Shown here piece after piece: positions 26,240 through 34,965 of a DNA stretch of 64,000 nucleotides (its first letter is position 1; every line of letters starts with the position of its first letter). The notes under the pieces are model-generated. The model saw nothing but the letters and a program-made list of their open reading frames with translations. It was not told where the DNA came from and made no database searches. This stretch comes from CBDFKJ01 sp965248805 (GTDB lineage Bacteria > Pseudomonadota > Alphaproteobacteria > UBA6615): positions 62,001-126,000 of the forward strand of contig CBDFKJ010000005.1 in NCBI GenBank assembly GCA_965248805.1, read 5' to 3'. The position numbers were made by a program, and so were the translations under genes.

Positions 26240-27466
26240 TCATACCGCCATAACGAATTGCCGCCGGACTTCGCCCGTCCCGACGAATTGGGACAGCAGG
26301 CGAAAGTTCTGCCGTTCGTGCCGAATTCTGCCCGCCACGATTGCCGGATGAACTTGCAACCTATTCGCTAGATTCATGACGGCCAAGGGCGTCGGGTGGT
26401 CCCGAACCGCGCTTGTTTCCCAAACTGCCCGCGGCATCAACGCGTCCTCCGCCCATTCATCGGCTTGTGCCTCTCTCGGATCTTGTCTCGCACCCTCCAC
26501 GTTGCGCAGCGTCAAATCGTCGACGAAGGCGTCGCCGTCGTTGTTGTCCATGTGGCGTCCCACATGCGCCAGCTCGTGCAGCAGGCAGAACCAGAAATTG
26601 TCGATCCGGTCATAACGTAGGGTCATCCCGATCACCGGCCGTCCGTCGCCAAGCCGGAGCGCCGCTCCGTCGAGATATGTCTTCGGCAAGTGCTCCACAA
26701 TCACGAGAAGAATACCGTGCTTCGCCAAAAACTCCTTTGCGAGCCGCGGTCCGTCTTCCGACCAGCTTAACCGCGCAATCTGCTTGAGGAAATCCAACGT
26801 GACAGTGCCGGGCTCGTAATCCGCCGTTGGTCGATTCTGGTTCGCCGTCGCCAGCACCTGCCAGCACCAGGTTTTGAGCGCATAGGGGTCCATCTTGGCG
26901 TTCGCACGCAGGTGATCGTTCTTACGGTACAAGGCGGCGCCCGCCACATCCCGGCCGCCCGCCCGCTCGATCAGATCGCCGACAAGCTCTTCGGCTCGCT
27001 GCGCCAGGTCAGGGAGGTCCGGAAGCCATCCAAGCTTCGCCATCGTCTTGAGAGGAAACCGGCTCCACTCGATGTCGGCCAACGGCTCGTCAAGCGCTGC
27101 ACCCCGCTCCCGGAGCAACACATCCCCCGGAATCCCAAGATGCTCATGGAGCGCGCGCGCCATCGGCATGGTGATCGCGCGCTTGCCGGAGAGAACCTCG
27201 GAGACCTTCGCGCGGCTGCCGATGAAGGGGATCAGGTCGCGCGGGCTCAAGCCGTCCTGCTCCATACGGAACTCGATCGCCGCCAGCGGGTTCGGATAAG
27301 CCATTGGCTCGTGCTTGCTCTCATAGTGCTCGACGAGATCGACCAGGACGTCGAGATCGTTGAACTCCGGGCTGCCGGGCTCTGCCTCCATCAGCGCGTC
27401 GATCCGCGCGAGCGCGGCCTCGTAGTCCTTCTCGGTCCGAATTGGCTTGATCCCGTTATTAGCCAT
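26240..27466 (-). CDS. higA: HigA-type antitoxin fused to ImmA/IrrE metallopeptidase domain
   Basis: A 408-residue protein. The N-terminal XRE/HigA HTH lies at about 62-110 (MEQDGLSPRDLIPFIGSRAKV, then SEVLSGKRAITMPMARALHE). The C-terminal half is an ImmA/IrrE zinc peptidase with HELAH in FCLLHELAHVGRH and a later acidic ligand region EAQADEWAEDALMP. It likely represses the operon and neutralises the HigB toxin; the peptidase could degrade a partner or repressor. Start is ATG at 27466, one base after the toxin stop. Domain order as in other long HigA proteins. Confidence 0.8.
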   Translation of the reverse strand: MANNGIKPIRTEKDYEAALARIDALMEAEPGSPEFNDLDVLVDLVEHYESKHEPMAYPNPLAAIEFRMEQDGLSPRDLIPFIGSRAKVSEVLSGKRAITMPMARALHEHLGIPGDVLLRERGAALDEPLADIEWSRFPLKTMAKLGWLPDLPDLAQRAEELVGDLIERAGGRDVAGAALYRKNDHLRANAKMDPYALKTWCWQVLATANQNRPTADYEPGTVTLDFLKQIARLSWSEDGPRLAKEFLAKHGILLVIVEHLPKTYLDGAALRLGDGRPVIGMTLRYDRIDNFWFCLLHELAHVGRHMDNNDGDAFVDDLTLRNVEGARQDPREAQADEWAEDALMPRAVWETSAVRDHPTPLAVMNLANRLQVHPAIVAGRIRHERQNFRLLSQFVGTGEVRRQFVMAV

Positions 27467-27467
27467 C

Positions 27468-27764
27468 TCACACCTCCTCCACGTCCACGGTGTCATATTC
27501 GGTATGTGTGCCTACGAACCGCACGCAGACGATTCGCCCCGGGTAGTTGATCCTCGCCACGAGTCGGTAGTTGTTGCCCTTGATGTTGAACACCACACGG
27601 TTGTTGCCAACGATGCTGGCGCTGCGGTACTTCTCCTTCACCTTCGCTGGCGTATCCCAGTCCTCCTTCTCGACCTCTCGATACCAGGCAAGCAAAGGTT
27701 CCTGGACATCCGCATGCCACTCCCAGAACTCTCGGAGCGTTCTCTTGGCGATGATTCTCATCAC
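27468..27764 (-). CDS. higB: HigB-type mRNA interferase toxin
   Basis: A 98-residue RelE/HigB superfamily toxin with FWEWHADVQEPLLAWYREVE, SASIVGNNRVVFNIKGNNYRL and a C-terminal VCVRFVGTHTEYD, typical of ribosome-dependent mRNA-cleaving HigB proteins. The toxin gene precedes the antitoxin, as in higBA loci. Two adjacent ATG codons (27764, 27761) could start it. The pair sits beside an integrase, as part of an integrated island. Confidence 0.85.
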   Translation of the reverse strand: MMRIIAKRTLREFWEWHADVQEPLLAWYREVEKEDWDTPAKVKEKYRSASIVGNNRVVFNIKGNNYRLVARINYPGRIVCVRFVGTHTEYDTVDVEEV

Positions 27765-28086
27765 GAGATATATATCGATCCCAAAACATTTTCAAGTAAT
27801 ACGGTCCCAAAACGCGTAAAAAAGTTACACTCCCGGTCTCTGCGAGTCAAACGTTGAACGGGTGCTCCGTCGACATGGTAGTGTCCGGCATCCAGTGCGC
27901 CCAGCTTCCCGCACACGCGCACGATTTCTCGCCCTCATGGGTCCACGGTGGGACCACGCGCCAGATTGCCCGCGATCCGTGGAAAAGCAAGAGCCCGCCC
28001 AGTCTTTGACCGGCCCTATCGAGAGCGCCTCGAGGGCTCTTCGGCCTTGGGCGGTTCCGACGACGTTGACCCCATGGACCATTAAA
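27765..28086. other. Spacer between higB and integrase with a repeated att-flank motif
   Basis: No gene. Sequence at about 27909-27957 (cacacgcgcacgattt then ccctcatgggtccac) closely matches sequences next to the tRNA-fMet fragments at 32157-32197 and 41494-41542. These look like element-end sequences of related integrative elements. Confidence 0.5.
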
Positions 28087-29418
28087 TCACGCAGCATCGG
28101 TGTCTTGGTTTTGCCCGCTGCCGAGGATAGACGCGATATTGGACGTCACCCGCTCGGCCGCGGCCTTGACCGGATCGGCGGCGAGGTGGGCGTAGCGTGC
28201 CGTCGTCTGGACCTGGGTGTGACCGAGCAACTTGCCAATCATCGGCAGGCTTTCGCCAAGGGCCACGGCGCCCGAGGCGAAGTTGTGGCGGAGGTCGTGA
28301 ATGCGAACGTCGGTGAGGCCGACCGGCAAGTCGAGATGCCGCCGTTGGGCCTCTGCGAGGCACTCATCGTAAGTCGGCTCACGACCGAAAGCGTGCTGAA
28401 GACGATGCACTAAATCGGCCTCCTCGCTGCTCTTGGTGCGGGCCCAGAGGCGTACCGTCGCGCGCTTGCGCATCCGCTGCCAGGGCGGCTGGAGGTCAGT
28501 CCTGCGCGAGCGCGGAATGCGGCCGCAGATGACCCACGGGTTGCCGAGCTGGCGGGTGATGCCCGCCAGCACGTCGAGGGCGGGCGTTCCGAGATGCACC
28601 ACCCGCGCGCCGGTCTTGGTATCGGGCAGCCGCAGGCTCGCTGCGTCGAAATCCACATATACCCATTTCAATGCCATGATCTCGTTGAGCCGGCAGCCGG
28701 TGAAGATCAGCAGCCGAATCGCGGCGATGGCATAAGCGTCTTCGAGGCCTTCGCTCTCGGCTCGCAACAAGGCCTCACCCAGGGCGGCGAGCTCGGGTCC
28801 GCTCAGGTAGCGCTCGCGCTTCACTTCCGGGTATTTCTTGATGTGCCGGCGTGGGTTCGATCCGTCCGGCCTCAGACCCCACATCTCCGCGAGGTTAAAC
28901 ATCTTGGAGACGATCTCGAGGTTTCGGTTGGCCTGGTAGGGGAGATGGCGGAGTTCGTGGTGAAAACGGGAGATGTCGGCTCGCGTCACGTCGGCCACCC
29001 TGAGCCGGCCCAGGGCAGGGAGGATGAAGCGGCGCAGGTTGCGGCGGTACTCCTGCGCCGTACTTGACTTGAGACGAACGGCGATGTGCTCTTCTTCGAA
29101 CCGTTTGGCGAGGTCGGCGATGCTCAGCGCACCGCGATCGGCTCGCCTGTCTTGAACCGGATCCTCACCACGCTCGACGGCCGCCAACGCCTGGCGCGCC
29201 AACCGCCGCGCTTCCTCGGGCGTCAGGACGCCATGCCGGCCGAGGGTGAACTTGCGGGACTGCCGGCGCAGGTTGCGGTACTGGATGACATAGGCCTTGA
29301 CCCCGCTGGGCTTGACCCGCATGGCGAAGCCCGGGAGGTCCCTATCCCATACCCATAGATCCTTTCCGGCATCTGGGGTGAGATCTTCGACGAGCCGCTT
29401 GGTGATCTTCGCCTTCAT
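28087..29418 (-). CDS. Tyrosine recombinase/integrase
   Basis: A 443-residue integrase of the type with an N-terminal arm-binding domain (ITKRLVEDLTPDAGKDLWVWD) and core-binding SAM-like domain (about 95-190). Its catalytic core has Arg in FTGCRLNEIMAL, His-x-x-Arg in IHDLRHNFASG, His in LLGHTQVQTTARYAHL, and the Tyr nucleophile in RYAHL. Compared with shorter relatives, about 45 extra residues lie before the HxxR box (ARTKSSEEADLVHRL). Start ATG at 29418 has ggaggag 5 bases upstream. It likely drove integration at tRNA-fMet, since att-like fragments lie nearby. Confidence 0.85.
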   Translation of the reverse strand: MKAKITKRLVEDLTPDAGKDLWVWDRDLPGFAMRVKPSGVKAYVIQYRNLRRQSRKFTLGRHGVLTPEEARRLARQALAAVERGEDPVQDRRADRGALSIADLAKRFEEEHIAVRLKSSTAQEYRRNLRRFILPALGRLRVADVTRADISRFHHELRHLPYQANRNLEIVSKMFNLAEMWGLRPDGSNPRRHIKKYPEVKRERYLSGPELAALGEALLRAESEGLEDAYAIAAIRLLIFTGCRLNEIMALKWVYVDFDAASLRLPDTKTGARVVHLGTPALDVLAGITRQLGNPWVICGRIPRSRRTDLQPPWQRMRKRATVRLWARTKSSEEADLVHRLQHAFGREPTYDECLAEAQRRHLDLPVGLTDVRIHDLRHNFASGAVALGESLPMIGKLLGHTQVQTTARYAHLAADPVKAAAERVTSNIASILGSGQNQDTDAA

Positions 29419-30511
29419 CCGTCTCCTCCGTTTGTCCCGTTCCCCGGGGGAGCAATAGGGGAGCACGAGGGCGCGTTTCGGCGCGCAAAAGGGTGAAGAT
29501 CGGACCGTGCCTATCCGCTTGACGCATACACCCACTAGGGATAGGTTGTGTGCGTACAACGGATAGTGGGTCATGGACGTTCTCGACCGCACCGACCTGC
29601 CCTTCCCGCAATCCCTCCCCGAGTTTCAGCGACTTTATCTCCGACGATGCGGCGTGCGCCGCCTACCTGGAAAGGGCTCGCTGGGGTGACGGGTTCGCCT
29701 GCCCGCGCTGCGGCGTCGTGGGTGAACCTTTCCGCATCGCCACGCGGCCTGGCGTCCTGACCTGTCGCGCTTGCCGCCGCCAGACGGGATTGACCGTCGG
29801 CACGGTCATGGAGCGCAGCCACACGCCTTTGAGCACGTGGTTTTGGGCCGCCTATCTGGTCGCCAGCCAGACGCCGGGCATGTCGGCGGTGCAGTTTCAG
29901 CGGCAGCTTGGGCTGACGCGGTACGAAACCGCCTTCGGCATCCTGCATAAGCTCCGCGCGGGTATGGTGCGGCCCGATCAGGATCGGATCGGTGCCAGGG
30001 CAGGAGAGCATGTCGAGGTGGACGAAACCTATGTTGGAGGCCGGATGCGTGGTGAAGGCCGAGGCGTTCACCACAAGACGCTGGTGGCTGCTGCCGTCGA
30101 AGTCAGCCACAGGGAGCCCGGCACCGCGCAGGACAAGCGGAAGGATGGCCGCTACGCCGGGCGTGTGCGGCTGTCCGTCGCTGCCGACCGCAGCGCCGAT
30201 TCGCTATGTGGCTTCGTCGAGAACGCCGTTATGCCGGGGTCGCTGATCGTCACCGACGATTGGAGTGGCTATGGCAGCTTGCGGACACGCGGCTATGATC
30301 ACCACGCCATTGCCGAATGCGGCGACCCCGAGGTGGCCGAAGAGTTCATGCCGATCATCCACCTCGTCTTCAGCAACCTGAAGAATTGGCTCAGTGGCAT
30401 CCACCATGGCGTGAGCGCAAAGCATCTACAAGCCTACCTCAATGAGTTCACGTTCCGCTTCAACAGGCGGTCTGAACCGCTCCGGGTTTGGCGGAGGCCA
30501 TTTTGTTTGAG

Positions 30512-31417
30512 TCACGCCGCCATGTCTGACTGCTTCAGCATGGCGTAGTGGCGTTCCTCGGCTTCGGCCGGCGGGATGTTTCCGATGGGCTCCAGGAGCC
30601 GCCGGTTGTTGAACCAATCCACCCATTCCAGAGTAGCGAGCTCGACGGCCTCGAATGAGCGCCACGGCCCGCGCCGGTGAATGACCTCGGCTTTGTAAAG
30701 ACCATTGATGGTCTCGGCCAGAGCATTGTCATAAGAGTCGCCGACGCTGCCCACCGAGGGTTCGATGCCCGCTTCCGCCAGGTGCTCGGTATATTTGATC
30801 GAGACATATTGGCTCCCTCTATCGCTGTGATGGATCAGCCCACCGCGATGGACGGGTCGCCGCGCATGAAGCGCTTGTTCCAGGGCATCGAGAACAAAGC
30901 CGGCATGGGCTGTCCGGCTCACCCGCCAGCCGACGATGCGGCGGGCATAGGCGTCGATGACAAAGGCGACATAGACGAAGCCAGCCCAAGTGGCCACGTA
31001 GGTAAAGTCCGAGACCCACAGCCTGTTCGGTGCCGGAGCGTGGAACTGGCGATTGACCTTGTCGAGCGGGCAAGGCGCGGCCTGGTCGCTGACTGTCGTG
31101 CGGATCGGCTTGCCGCGGATCACCCCTTGCAAGCCCATCTCCCGCATCAGCCGCTCAACAGTGCAGCGAGCGACATCGAAGCCTTCCCGCTGCAATTGTC
31201 GCCACACCTTGCGAACGCCGTAGACACGGAAGTTCTCTTTGAAGACGCGTCGGACCTCGACCTTGAGAGCCATATCCCGTTTCGCCCGTGCCGACAGCCT
31301 GGCCGGATCGCGCCGCCTGGCCACATGGTCGTAGTAGGTCGACGGGGCGATCGGCAGCACCTTGCAGATCGGCTCGACCCCGTGCGCCTCGCGGTGATCG
31401 CCGATGAACGCGATCAT
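30512..31417 (-). CDS. IS3-family transposase OrfB
   Basis: A 301-residue rve-domain transposase with HTH_21-like N-terminus (YYDHVARRRDPARLS, YGVRKVWRQLQREG). The catalytic D, D, E are in VSDFTYVATW, HHSDRGSQYVSIKYTEHL and NALAETINGLYKAEV. It overlaps OrfA by 4 bases, so production of a fused OrfAB by -1 shifting is likely. Intact, hence this element may be active. Confidence 0.88.
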   Translation of the reverse strand: MIAFIGDHREAHGVEPICKVLPIAPSTYYDHVARRRDPARLSARAKRDMALKVEVRRVFKENFRVYGVRKVWRQLQREGFDVARCTVERLMREMGLQGVIRGKPIRTTVSDQAAPCPLDKVNRQFHAPAPNRLWVSDFTYVATWAGFVYVAFVIDAYARRIVGWRVSRTAHAGFVLDALEQALHARRPVHRGGLIHHSDRGSQYVSIKYTEHLAEAGIEPSVGSVGDSYDNALAETINGLYKAEVIHRRGPWRSFEAVELATLEWVDWFNNRRLLEPIGNIPPAEAEERHYAMLKQSDMAA

Positions 31418-31740
31418 GGCTTGAACCGGCGGTCGAGCTCCGCCTGGGCAAAATAGGCGCTCGCCTTGCGCAGGATCTCGTTGACCTGCCGGAGGTCGCG
31501 GTTCTCCCGCTCCAGGGCTTTCAGCCGCTCGGCGACCTCGCTGGGGACGCCGGCGCGCACGCCGCTATCGCGCTCGAACCTCTTCACCCACTCATTGAGT
31601 GTCTGCGCCGTGCAGCCGATCTTCCCAGCTATCGAGGAAACAGCCGCCCAACGCGAGGCGTGTTCGCCCTCGTGATCCACAACCATCCGCACCGCACGGG
31701 CGCGAACCTCAGAAGAAAACCTGTTCCTTGTCTTGCTCAT
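31414..31740 (-). CDS. IS3-family transposase OrfA
   Basis: A 108-residue DNA-binding subunit with an HTH (SSEVRARAVRMVVDHEG, CTAQTLNEWVKRFE) and a C-terminal leucine-zipper-like helix VAERLKALERENRDLRQVNE used for multimerisation. Full-length for the family. Located at the transposase-proximal end of the element. Confidence 0.85.
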   Translation of the reverse strand: MSKTRNRFSSEVRARAVRMVVDHEGEHASRWAAVSSIAGKIGCTAQTLNEWVKRFERDSGVRAGVPSEVAERLKALERENRDLRQVNEILRKASAYFAQAELDRRFKP

Positions 31741-32028
31741 AATGGCTCCACTTTCTCAAGAGTTGGAGCCTCCGCCAAACCCGGAGCGGTTCAGTTTTAC
31801 CCGTTCAACGCCTTCCGCTCATTGCTCGGAATCGCAGGAGAGGCCGAGGCTCCAACCTACGCCGAGCTATATTCCGGCGAGTGGAAGCATCCTACATGTA
31901 GTGGGTGTACGAATTAACCGGATAGGCATGGATCAGAGTAATGCGTTCAAAGAAAAAATCAAGCAAACCTTTGTTATATCATGCTATTTCGTATTTATTC
32001 GTAGTATAGAGAAAGTATTGAGACACGA

Positions 32029-32073
32029 CTCATAACCTGAAGGTCGTAGGTTCAAATCCTACCCCCGCAACCA
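32029..32073 (+). other. 3' fragment of tRNA-fMet (att-like), copy 1
   Basis: Contains the CAT anticodon loop (ctcataacctg), the T-arm ggttcaaatcct and the acceptor 3' half ending CCGCAACCA, but no 5' half. It matches the complete tRNA-fMet at 45678-45754 over this part. Integrase-mediated insertion at tRNA 3' ends leaves such fragments. Confidence 0.8.
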
Positions 32074-32077
32074 AATA

Positions 32078-32111
32078 AAGCCCGTTAAGTCAAAGACTTA
32101 ACGGGCTTTGG
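32078..32111 (+). terminator. Terminator following the tRNA-fMet fragment, copy 1
   Basis: A perfect 13-bp stem, aagcccgttaagt / acttaacgggctt, with loop caaag and then T-rich sequence. The same hairpin recurs inverted at 41574-41605. It differs from the terminator of the intact tRNA-fMet at 45648, so the fragments come from another tRNA-fMet locus. Confidence 0.8.
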
Positions 32112-32244
32112 TTTTGGCACCGAACATCTCATAATCGGCCCATGGAATCACTATGGAACCATGAGGGAGCGAAATCGTGCGCGTGTCCGGGAGGTCGTGC
32201 GCGCGGCAGGCCGTGAGAAACTGGCGAATGACGTTTCTGATCGT

Positions 32245-32340
32245 CGCGGCCCAAAGGCGGCAACTCGACTTGCCGGTCGGCCTCACCGACCTCCGCCACG
32301 GCTTCGCGTCGGGCGCCGTGGTCCTTGGCGAAAGCCTCGT
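32245..32340 (+). pseudogene. Integrase C-terminal remnant
   Basis: Reads AQRRQLDLPVGLTDLRHGFA then SGAVVLGESL, closely matching the catalytic HxxR region of the integrase at 28087-29418. A short in-frame deletion removes VRIHD, including the catalytic His. Flanking integrase sequence is missing. Confidence 0.75.
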
Positions 32341-32344
32341 CATC

Positions 32345-32460
32345 TCGCTGATCCCGAGTTGCCGGATCGCGCCCGCCATCGACATACCCTGACCGTGCAG
32401 AACCTCTGCCTGACGCAGCTTTCCGACAATCTCCTCCGGCTTGTAGCGCTTCCTTGCCAT
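32345..32460 (-). pseudogene. IS3-family OrfA N-terminal remnant
   Basis: ARKRYKPEEIVGKLRQAEVL then GQGMSMAGAIRQLGISEMT is the N-terminal HTH region of an IS407-type OrfA, a different IS3 group from the two elements above. The rest of the element is missing; it fuses into the integrase remnant. Confidence 0.75.
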
Positions 32461-32574
32461 CTCTGGTCCTCCTCATTCCCAATCCTAAGGATGGACCAAT
32501 CCGATGGCGGAGGATCACCGTCTCGATTGCTCTGAGCTGAAGGACCTCTTGTGCCATGAACAGGACTTGCGGAC

Positions 32575-33358
32575 TCAGAACGGCCTTCTCAAGACCTCGA
32601 ACAGAGACTTAAACCGGACCTGATTACCTCCCACAATGGCTTGGGCGTAGGCGGCTGCAAGTTGTGGCCCGAGATGATTGGGGTCACCCTCCCAGAGGGG
32701 ATGAGTGATGATCTCCACAACATTGCCGCGACACCCAGCTTGGAGCCCGCCTATCGTCATTTGTTGCCACCCGGGCATGGCCGCGAAATATGGGCCAGCG
32801 ACAACCGCGTCGAGTCCTTGCCAGTAGGGGATTGAGAAGTCGATTGGCGCTGCGGGGTCGAGGGCGAGCCGGGCAATGGTTGAGGGCGCGTCTGGATGAA
32901 AACGCCGGTAAGCGGAGTCAAAACGGCGTGACAGTCCATTCAGCATATTCTCCGGAAGGTCCCGCGCGCAGCCGCCCGGCGGAATCTTCTGCAAGCGAAG
33001 AACCGTCTCGCAGCGAACCGCTGGGGTGCGAGTGCCCGAGAGCTGCTCCGGGGCTCCTTCTCGCATCAAGTGCTGGAAGGCCGACACGGGTTTGGTCGCG
33101 TAAAGCCGCGGGATCTCCGGTTCTCCCGGACCGAGGGGGGTGATATCAGAAAGCGCGTGCTCTGCCGGTGTCATGGTCAGGTCGTTTGGGTCCGCGAGTA
33201 TGGATCGATAGGTTTCCATCTCTGCAGGAATATCGCCGCGATGGCGGATCGCGGCGTAGAGCGGAGCCAGATCTGGCCAGGCGCGGGAAGCGACCCGGCG
33301 CCTGATCGTGATCGCACGCAGAGGATAAGGAGTCGGCGGCGGGCTTGTGGCGTTCCGT
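32575..33358 (-). pseudogene. C-terminal fragment of an unrecognised large protein
   Basis: About 260 residues on the minus strand ending FKSLFEVLRRPF. They show consistent protein-like composition: TMTPAEHALSDITPLG, DAPSTIARLALDPAAPIDFS, VVEIITHPLWEG and LGPQLAAAYAQAIVGG. The end vaguely recalls C-termini of large ATP-dependent helicases in accessory islands, but I cannot name a family. The 5' side is cut where 68 bp of IS1182 terminal sequence begins (33360). No start codon is preserved. Confidence 0.45.
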
Positions 33359-33359
33359 A

Positions 33360-33427
33360 GCAGCCCGTTGACGAAGTCCGGCGTGTCTGATTCTGTCTGA
33401 ACATAGAGATTTAGACGGGCGTCGTGC
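33360..33427. repeat. Solitary IS1182 terminal sequence
   Basis: 68 bases, starting cagcccgttgacgaagtc, match in inverted orientation the end of the complete IS1182 element at 56639-56707, from its terminal repeat to just before the transposase start. No transposase follows, so it is a solo end left by deletion. Confidence 0.75.
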
Positions 33428-33613
33428 GGTCTCCGCGGGACCCATCGCCACAGCATCACATGGCACAAGGAACAAATCAAGAACATCATTCCGGCGAAGA
33501 CGTCGATTGGCAGCGACGTATGCCTCGCGGACCGAGATTGCCGGCAGGGCACAGATGAGATACCTCGTTCGTGCTTGCGCTGAACCGTGGCCGAGCACAA
33601 CCGGTCCCCACCA

Positions 33614-34429
33614 ATGACTGCGAGCATGAAGCGCGCGCTAAAGTCCGTCGGGCGGATCCTGGCTCCGGACATGACGCTAGCGCTGCTGTCGATACGTTCC
33701 CGACGGATGATCGAGGCCCAGTGCCGCGACCTCGGATTGCACGATCTTGCGGGCCGCATCGCCCGGCGATCCGACGCGGGCGTGCACCATGGTCCGTTCG
33801 CAGGGGTGGCACTTGATATCGATGCGTTGCCCGTTCACAGCGCTCCTAAGCTCTGCGGCACATACGAGGACGAGTTGCACGAAGCGGTCGAGGAGGCCAT
33901 CGCACGGCAACCACGGACTATCGTCAATGTCGGCGCGGCGGAAGGATACTATGCCGTCGGACTGGCGCTTCGCCTCCTCGATGCGCCGGTGCATGCACAC
34001 GACGCCGATCCCAAAGCGCTCAAGGCGGTCCGGCGCAACGCGGCGCTGAACGGCGTCAGCGAGCGTGTGCACACCGGCGGTATCCTGCACGGCGCCGATC
34101 TGGATCGCCTCGTTGGCGGCGGCCGGACGCTCGTGGTCATGGATATCGAGGGCGGAGAGGCAGACCTATTGGACCCGGCGCGCGCGCGCAGTCTCCTCCG
34201 GGCGGATATTCTGGTGGAACTCCACCCCGCGGCGGTTCCTGGGATCGAGGCCCTGATCCGCGATCGATTTAGCCGGTCGCACGATATGCGCATAATCGAA
34301 GCCAGACCGACCGACGCCAAGTTGAAGTATGCGCCCGACTGGCTGCCGGCGGCCGGCCGTCGGCGAGCGGTGGACGAGCGAAGGGGACCTCAGTCCTGGA
34401 TGTGGCTGCGCCGCCGGGCTGACGCCTAG
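33614..34429 (+). CDS. FkbM-like SAM-dependent methyltransferase
   Basis: A 271-residue protein. Motif I is TIVNVGAAEGYYAVGLALRL at about 101-120, an acidic ribose-binding step follows (VHAHDADPKALKAV), and VVMDIEGGEADLLD resembles the IEG motif of FkbM-type methyltransferases. The N-terminal 90 residues are helical and unassigned. Start ATG at 33614 or 33626 are both possible. The stop shares a CTAG with the convergent moaB stop. Substrate unknown; sugar or surface polymer methylation is common in the family. Confidence 0.65.
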   Translation: MTASMKRALKSVGRILAPDMTLALLSIRSRRMIEAQCRDLGLHDLAGRIARRSDAGVHHGPFAGVALDIDALPVHSAPKLCGTYEDELHEAVEEAIARQPRTIVNVGAAEGYYAVGLALRLLDAPVHAHDADPKALKAVRRNAALNGVSERVHTGGILHGADLDRLVGGGRTLVVMDIEGGEADLLDPARARSLLRADILVELHPAAVPGIEALIRDRFSRSHDMRIIEARPTDAKLKYAPDWLPAAGRRRAVDERRGPQSWMWLRRRADA

Positions 34430-34965
34430 CCTTGTTCGTGCTCTTGCAGCCGCGGCATAAGCTCGACGAAGTTGCAGGGCTGGTAGCGGATGTCGAGCTG
34501 GTGCACGAGAATTTCATCCCAGGCATCGCGGCAGGCGCCGGGAGAGCCGGGCAGGGCGAAGATATAGGTGCCTCTGGCAACGCCCGCCATGGCACGCGAC
34601 TGGATGGTGGAGGCGCCGATCTTGTCGTAGCTGATCCAGCGGAACAGTTCGCCGAAGCCGGGGATCATCTTCTCGCACACCGCCGTCACCGCCTCGGGCG
34701 TTATATCGCGGCCGGTGACCCCGGTGCCGCCAGTGGTGAGGACGACGTCGATGGCGGGCGTTTCGACCCAGGCCTGTAGGTGCTTGATGATGGGGATGAT
34801 GTCGTCGCGCTCGATCGCGCGCTCTATCAGCTTGTGGCCAGCCGCCTGCAGCCGCTCAGCTAGGGCGTCGCCGGACTTGTCGTCGGCCTGCGTGCGCGTG
34901 TCGGAGATCGTCAGGACGGCGATGCCGACCGCGACGAATGGCTTGCTCGTGTCAATTCCCGCCAC
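34426..34965 (-). CDS. moaB: Molybdenum cofactor biosynthesis protein B
   Basis: A 179-residue MoaB/Mog-fold protein. AVLTISDTRTQADDKSGD forms the N-terminal motif, and VVLTTGGTGVTGRDITPEAV the GGTG substrate loop; IFALPGSPGACRDAW and a C-terminal HQLDIRYQPCNFVEL complete the fold. It adenylylates or processes molybdopterin before metal insertion. Start taken as GTG at 34965, giving VAGIDTSKPF; it overlaps the end of the upstream transglycosylase gene by 14 bases, suggesting coupling. Confidence 0.9.
   Translation of the reverse strand: MAGIDTSKPFVAVGIAVLTISDTRTQADDKSGDALAERLQAAGHKLIERAIERDDIIPIIKHLQAWVETPAIDVVLTTGGTGVTGRDITPEAVTAVCEKMIPGFGELFRWISYDKIGASTIQSRAMAGVARGTYIFALPGSPGACRDAWDEILVHQLDIRYQPCNFVELMPRLQEHEQG

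Larger units (their letters stand above)
30474..31793 (-). mobile_element. IS3-family element (TGAACCGCTCC ends)
   Basis: A 1320-bp element with near-perfect terminal inverted repeats, TGAACCGCTCCGGGTTTGG. The left flank is GTC and the right flank GTT, consistent with a 3-bp GTT duplication carrying one later change. It encodes orfA and orfB on the minus strand. The window's first 17 bases are the end of another copy. Confidence 0.9.
29573..31916 (+). pseudogene. IS1595 (ISXO2-like) transposase, frameshifted and IS3-interrupted
   Basis: An N-terminal zinc ribbon CPRCG and CRACRRQ precedes a DDE-like domain (VEVDETYVGG, IVTDDWSGYG, FSNLKNWLSGIHHGV). The start at 29573 (MDVLDRTDLPF) is in a different frame from the rest, so one base is gained or lost near 29630. 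At FRFNRR the gene is cut by IS3; it resumes at 31797 as FYPFNAFRSLLGIAGEAEA and ends CSGCTN. Removing IS3 with its 3-bp duplication restores AGG CGG TTT TAC. Doubly inactivated. Confidence 0.8.
29538..31926 (+). mobile_element. IS1595-family element interrupted by an IS3 element
   Basis: The left end region (near 29538) and right end (near 31926) carry related inverted sequences around GGTT and CGTACA. The interrupted transposase lies between. Boundaries are approximate. It contains the 1320-bp IS3 element at 30474-31793. Confidence 0.6.

Noticed and set aside
33614..34429. Methyltransferase as a restriction-modification enzyme
   Set aside because: No DNA methylase motif such as DPPY or PC with ENV; the IEG motif points to FkbM-type small-molecule or sugar methylation.
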